Source: Lepidurus packardi (taxonomy: Eukaryota > Arthropoda > Branchiopoda > Notostraca > Triopsidae). From it: a DNA stretch of 64,000 nucleotides. Shown here one piece after another: positions 60,405-64,000 of the stretch. The position numbers and the translations under genes were made by a program. The stretch's first letter is position 1. Each line of letters begins with the position of its first letter. The stretch is taken from NCBI GenBank assembly GCA_023053545.1, contig JAKZAN010000004.1:10602001-10666000 (forward strand). The letters run 5' to 3'. The notes beneath the pieces were generated by a model. The model was not told the origin of the DNA, did no database searches, and saw only the letters and a program-made list of their open reading frames with translations.

Positions 60405-60660
60405 AGGATCTTGTGGCTTTTCTGACGTCATAGGCATAGGATTATCCACGGTACGGTAAGTATTTGTTTACTGTTTTTGGAGGTTAACAGTTACCGCGAA
60501 GTCAGGGACGCGACACGTCCGTGACATCACGATCCAAAGTTTCTATGCCCATAACTGGTAAATTGCCGTGGGGCGAAGTACGTTGTTCTTGAAGTAAGGT
60601 AGACGTACAAAGATCTACCAAAATCTCAACACGTAATTTTGGTGACTACTTTCCCTTTAT
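60405..60660. repeat. Transposon-end relative, possible miniature element
   Basis: From left to right it holds gtggcttttctgacgtcata, a gtttactgttttt segment (the place where copy 1 of the other element is inserted at 29,181), cgacacgtccgtgacatcac, and the end ggtgactactttcccttta near 60,641-60,659. The order and words match the relatives at 29,085-30,025 and 50,485-50,698. There is no coding capacity. Confidence 0.45.
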
Positions 60661-63600
60661 TAGGTAAAGGGGACATTGATTTCCTATTCACACTCGGCAT
60701 GGATTTCCCGGGGCAAAAGAGAGACACTTTACACACTAACTCAACTCACACGCCTGTTACCCAAATACGATTCGTTACGTCCAAACTGAAGTTGGTGCTC
60801 TCTGTTGCACAAAAAAAGTACGAGGGTTCAGCGCTGAACTATTTAGACGCAATTTGGTCGCACGCGTCGCAAGAACAGTAGGACGAGTAAGTATAAAAGA
60901 CGCGATAAGTCACGTAGTATCTTAGCAATATAAAGCGTTTCTCCAAGCTTCTTCCATAAGAATAAAGCAACTGAAAGCATTCCCTATTCATAAATATTCA
61001 TCTAGAAAAAAAGTGGACAAAAAAGATTCTTAGGTACTTGAATGCACGGAATAGACAGGTTTCTCAAATTTTGCTACGCTCTGCATCTCTTTTACAACGA
61101 AGCGAAGGTTAAATCAGTGTCAGGATATGATTGACAAACGCATTGTTGCACCACTCACGTTTTACTCACTTTCCAGAGCGCGAAACTCCAAAACCAATCG
61201 TTTCATTTTCAGTCCCTTACAACTACTTCGATCATCCTTCTAAAAATCTCAAAAATCGAAATTAAAAACCTAGACAAAGTTAACAACAAGCTTAAGTTAA
61301 TAATCTATAATGTCCTTACAATAAATCTCGCTTAAAAAGCTCTAGGCCTGCTCCCAAAGGAATACGACTTGGCAGGGCAGAAATTCCAGGGCAGAAATCG
61401 AGTTACATTCCAAGTTGACACTAAAACTTTGGCTCTCACTCTCTTTTCCTTGGTAAAAATAAGCGCAAAGTTGCTAAGTTCAAGAGAACTTTCATCTTAC
61501 AAGTGTAACACTCACGTTCCGACCAAACTTGACCAGTGGAATACAATGACTGCACCAGTGCACCCTCAGTGCGCACTAGTGCACTCCAATGCAGTTCTTA
61601 AAATGCCTGCGATTCTGACGGACAGCAGGTTAATCGAAAGTCTTAAGAGTTGGCCGGTCGAAAAGCATTGAATTGCACCCTGGCTTTCGCATACGTAATT
61701 GCCTCCCTGTCGCCATTGGACAGCACCTCGTTCTAGTGACAAGAGTCCCCTCTTCTTCTTATTAGCTTCAAATCAACCAAAAATCACCCACTAATGATTT
61801 CACGGCCTTTTAAGTAAAAGTTTGTTGATTGTAAAGAAAAAGAACCCCCCTCCTAAAAAAAGGAAAAGAAATAGATAACGCTGTCGTGAGAACTCGGAAT
61901 TCTGTCCAAGCTTTCCCACCGAAGAAATACGGAAATACGAAAAAGATGCTTCGAGAAACTCTGGGGTCCCTCGGCCTACTCCGGCATTCAGCTTCTGCAT
62001 AATCCAGCAACTCGCAAGAAAGGCACGCCTGATTCAGTACCCCCTAAAGAAAAGTTCCCAGTAGTTTTCGCCTTTTCCTTCCAATTTTTTTCCTCGGGCG
62101 TGTGTGTGTGTAAGTGTACACCTTCTCCCCAGCAATTTCTCGCAGCTTTTCCCAACGGCTTATTGAAGTCCCAATTTTTCCTGCTCGCGCTGCAAAGTAA
62201 GGGAAAAGAAACACGGGAGCTGAGGGGCCTTGCGGAAAAAGGGAATTATTCCCTAATCCGACCAAGTCATCAAGAACTGCTTGCCGGATTCTTTTCAGTC
62301 AAGTATTACAAAAAAGCCTCGCCTAGCCTTCCAGGAATGAAATACTTATTTTTTCTCATCTTCACTCCTCCTACCAGCAGCAAAAATACTGCATACCACT
62401 GCTGCCAAGTTCAATAAAAGGTCTCGCAAAATAAAATATAAGATGGCCCCAATATTCTCGCCAAAAAACCCTGCTATAGTCAACTTCAAACGTGGGAGTG
62501 CACAAGCCAAATCAATTGCGGCACCGGAACCCTTTCCTTGCTCCTTCTGTATTCAAGAAGGGATAAAAAAGCGCCCAGTAAGTAAGCATACCAAACCCTT
62601 TACATGTACCCCCTTGTTTTCCGCCCATTTCCTTTTTTAGCATGGAATCGAGATGTTGCAGCAAGTCTTAAGGTAATTGACATAACCAACATCTGATGGT
62701 AACGGAGATATAATGTGTTTAAAACGAAAAAAAAAGAATGTAAAAGAGGCACTGAAACTCCTTGTAGCTCATAAAACGCTGTCTTATTTTGCTTAAAAAA
62801 ATAGAGAAAAATCTGGATTTTTTTCTTATCCTTGGGAAGAGAAAATATCTAAACGGCGTGTGAACGGGTACAAATGAAATGCCCTGGGGCCATATGATGT
62901 AGTGAGACGACAGGCTACAGCTTCCTATCATAATGGAACAGCTCGTCCATTCACATTTACTTAACCCTTCTTTTTCTGAAAGAAAACAGTATTTCTTCCA
63001 AGATTTTTCTTTTTTTTTTAGTTTCTTTTACGTCACCCCAGATACCGTCAATTGCGATGTGAGGGAGCGAGAGGAAAAGAAAAGAAAAAATAAACTGCTA
63101 TAAGAAGGATTCCAGAACTTGAATGTTGCACCAGGGGCTACTCGCAAAACATTTTGGCTCGCCGAAGCGAACGTTTTTGGGGGCAATCCGAGCGAGTTAG
63201 TGGCCGGGAAAATCGAACAGTTTTGGGTCGACTCAGATGACATAGACGAGGTATATGTATACCGAGCTTTCGGCGACTACTGCGGGGATAAGGGCTGAGA
63301 AACGCCGTAGCAGTACCAACGGACCAGGGAAAATCGAACATATTTAGGAGATTCGTTCAAGGTTCGAACATTTTGGGTTGACCTGGGCGCTACCAGGATA
63401 GACGGTGGGAACTGCTTGACATAGGGGAGAGCCCTTGTGTCGAGGTGATAACCGTGCTGCTTGGAACTGAGAAACAAACGTTTTGATGCAGCTGCTCTGT
63501 GTCGTGCGTTATGCACTCTATGGATGGGAAATCACATATTTTGGGGCAAAACAACACGTACGGTTGGTTCGGGGAAGCTAAAGGGGAAGAAACAATTTTT

Positions 63601-64000
63601 GTATTTTTTCTGCGTTTTTTTTCCTGTTTGGAGAGAAACAGGAACGGAAAACTACAGCCGGTGGGAACGGCTGTTGTTTAAACTATAAGGCAAATCGAGT
63701 TACTATATAGCGTCCAGGACGAAGAAAAGCCAGAAAGAGCGGAGATTTTCCATAAGGTTAGATGGGAGGCCGCGCAATGAAACAACAGTGAAAAATAGAA
63801 GGTGACCCTGGCGTTATTTCGATTTGCTCTCACATAGTTCCGACTTTTTTTCCCCGTTTTTTCTTGTGTCTTTCTTGTGGGGCTTTCATAGTAAAAGAGG
63901 AGGGTGAAGGCGACTCATGCGACGTTTACAGCAAGAAGCGAACAAGGGCGAAGCCAATGTTTTCGGGTAACACAGAAGGCGGTACCCTTAGCCACAAGAA

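Larger units (their letters stand above)
54826..64000. other. 9 kb at the right end without a supportable gene
   Basis: I call no gene. Weak candidates are a possible terminal exon at 54,877-55,077 (+, after a tttaaacttctgcattag acceptor, 66 codons then stop) and an open stretch at about 63,110-63,250 (+) ending at a GTATAT. Repeats are a left fragment of the tandem-ended element at about 60,310-60,385, a transposon-end relative at 60,405-60,660, a TG run at 62,099-62,111 and degenerate gaacattttggg motifs at 63,145-63,545. Confidence 0.45.

Noticed and set aside
1..64000. CRISPR arrays, operons, ribosome binding sites, rRNA
   Set aside because: The window is spliced eukaryotic DNA; no regular spaced repeats or rRNA-like blocks were seen.

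Overview
This is animal nuclear DNA, most likely from an arthropod. The genes are split by GT-AG introns and separated by long AT-leaning non-coding stretches with many repeats. The CBF-beta protein looks like the arthropod Brother/Big brother type, and two places carry runs of TTAGG/CCTAA, the usual arthropod telomere unit. I cannot name the species. Nothing prokaryotic is present.

Layout from left to right. (1) A minus-strand first exon at 533-690 encodes a signal peptide and a Cys-containing secreted peptide; the gene runs off the left edge. (2) CBF-beta, the RUNX co-factor, lies on the plus strand at 6,765-17,643 in five exons with a 7.3 kb third intron. (3) 18.4-26.4 kb holds no gene I can support. 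(4) A DPP6/DPP10-type inactive dipeptidyl peptidase lies at 26,427-32,090 (+, 15 exons, 830 residues), with the positions of all three catalytic residues replaced. (5) HSBP1 lies at 32,406-32,900 (-, 3 exons), tail to tail with the peptidase gene and with overlapping 3' UTRs. (6) NSE1 of the SMC5/6 complex lies at 33,855-34,958 (+, 5 exons), divergent from HSBP1. (7) A secreted inhibitor with nine Kazal domains lies at 38,536-43,640 (+, 11 exons). (8) A DNA transposon lies at 44,348-47,075. (9) From 47.1 kb to the end there are repeats, mobile-element relics and only weak exon candidates.

The most interesting object is the 2,728 bp transposon. It has perfect 14 bp terminal inverted repeats and TTAA target duplications. 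Its two genes converge: a THAP-domain protein on the plus strand and a stand-alone P2X7-receptor C-terminal (ballast-type) zinc domain protein on the minus strand. A CRE-like inverted repeat (TGACGTCA core) sits mirror-wise just upstream of both start codons. TTAA plus THAP points to the Kolobok superfamily. The THAP protein stops before any DDE catalytic domain, so this copy would need a transposase from elsewhere. Several short repeats in the window end in sequence like its terminal repeat and contain similar CRE-like cores, so they look like small non-autonomous relatives. A second TTAA-flanked repeat family has tandem 44 bp units, each containing the terminal-repeat sequence.

The host genes are unrelated in function (transcription co-factor, membrane accessory protein, heat-shock regulator, genome-stability ligase, protease inhibitor), and I see no operon-like logic. 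All exon models come from splice motifs, reading phase and family resemblance read by eye. No alignment or search was run.
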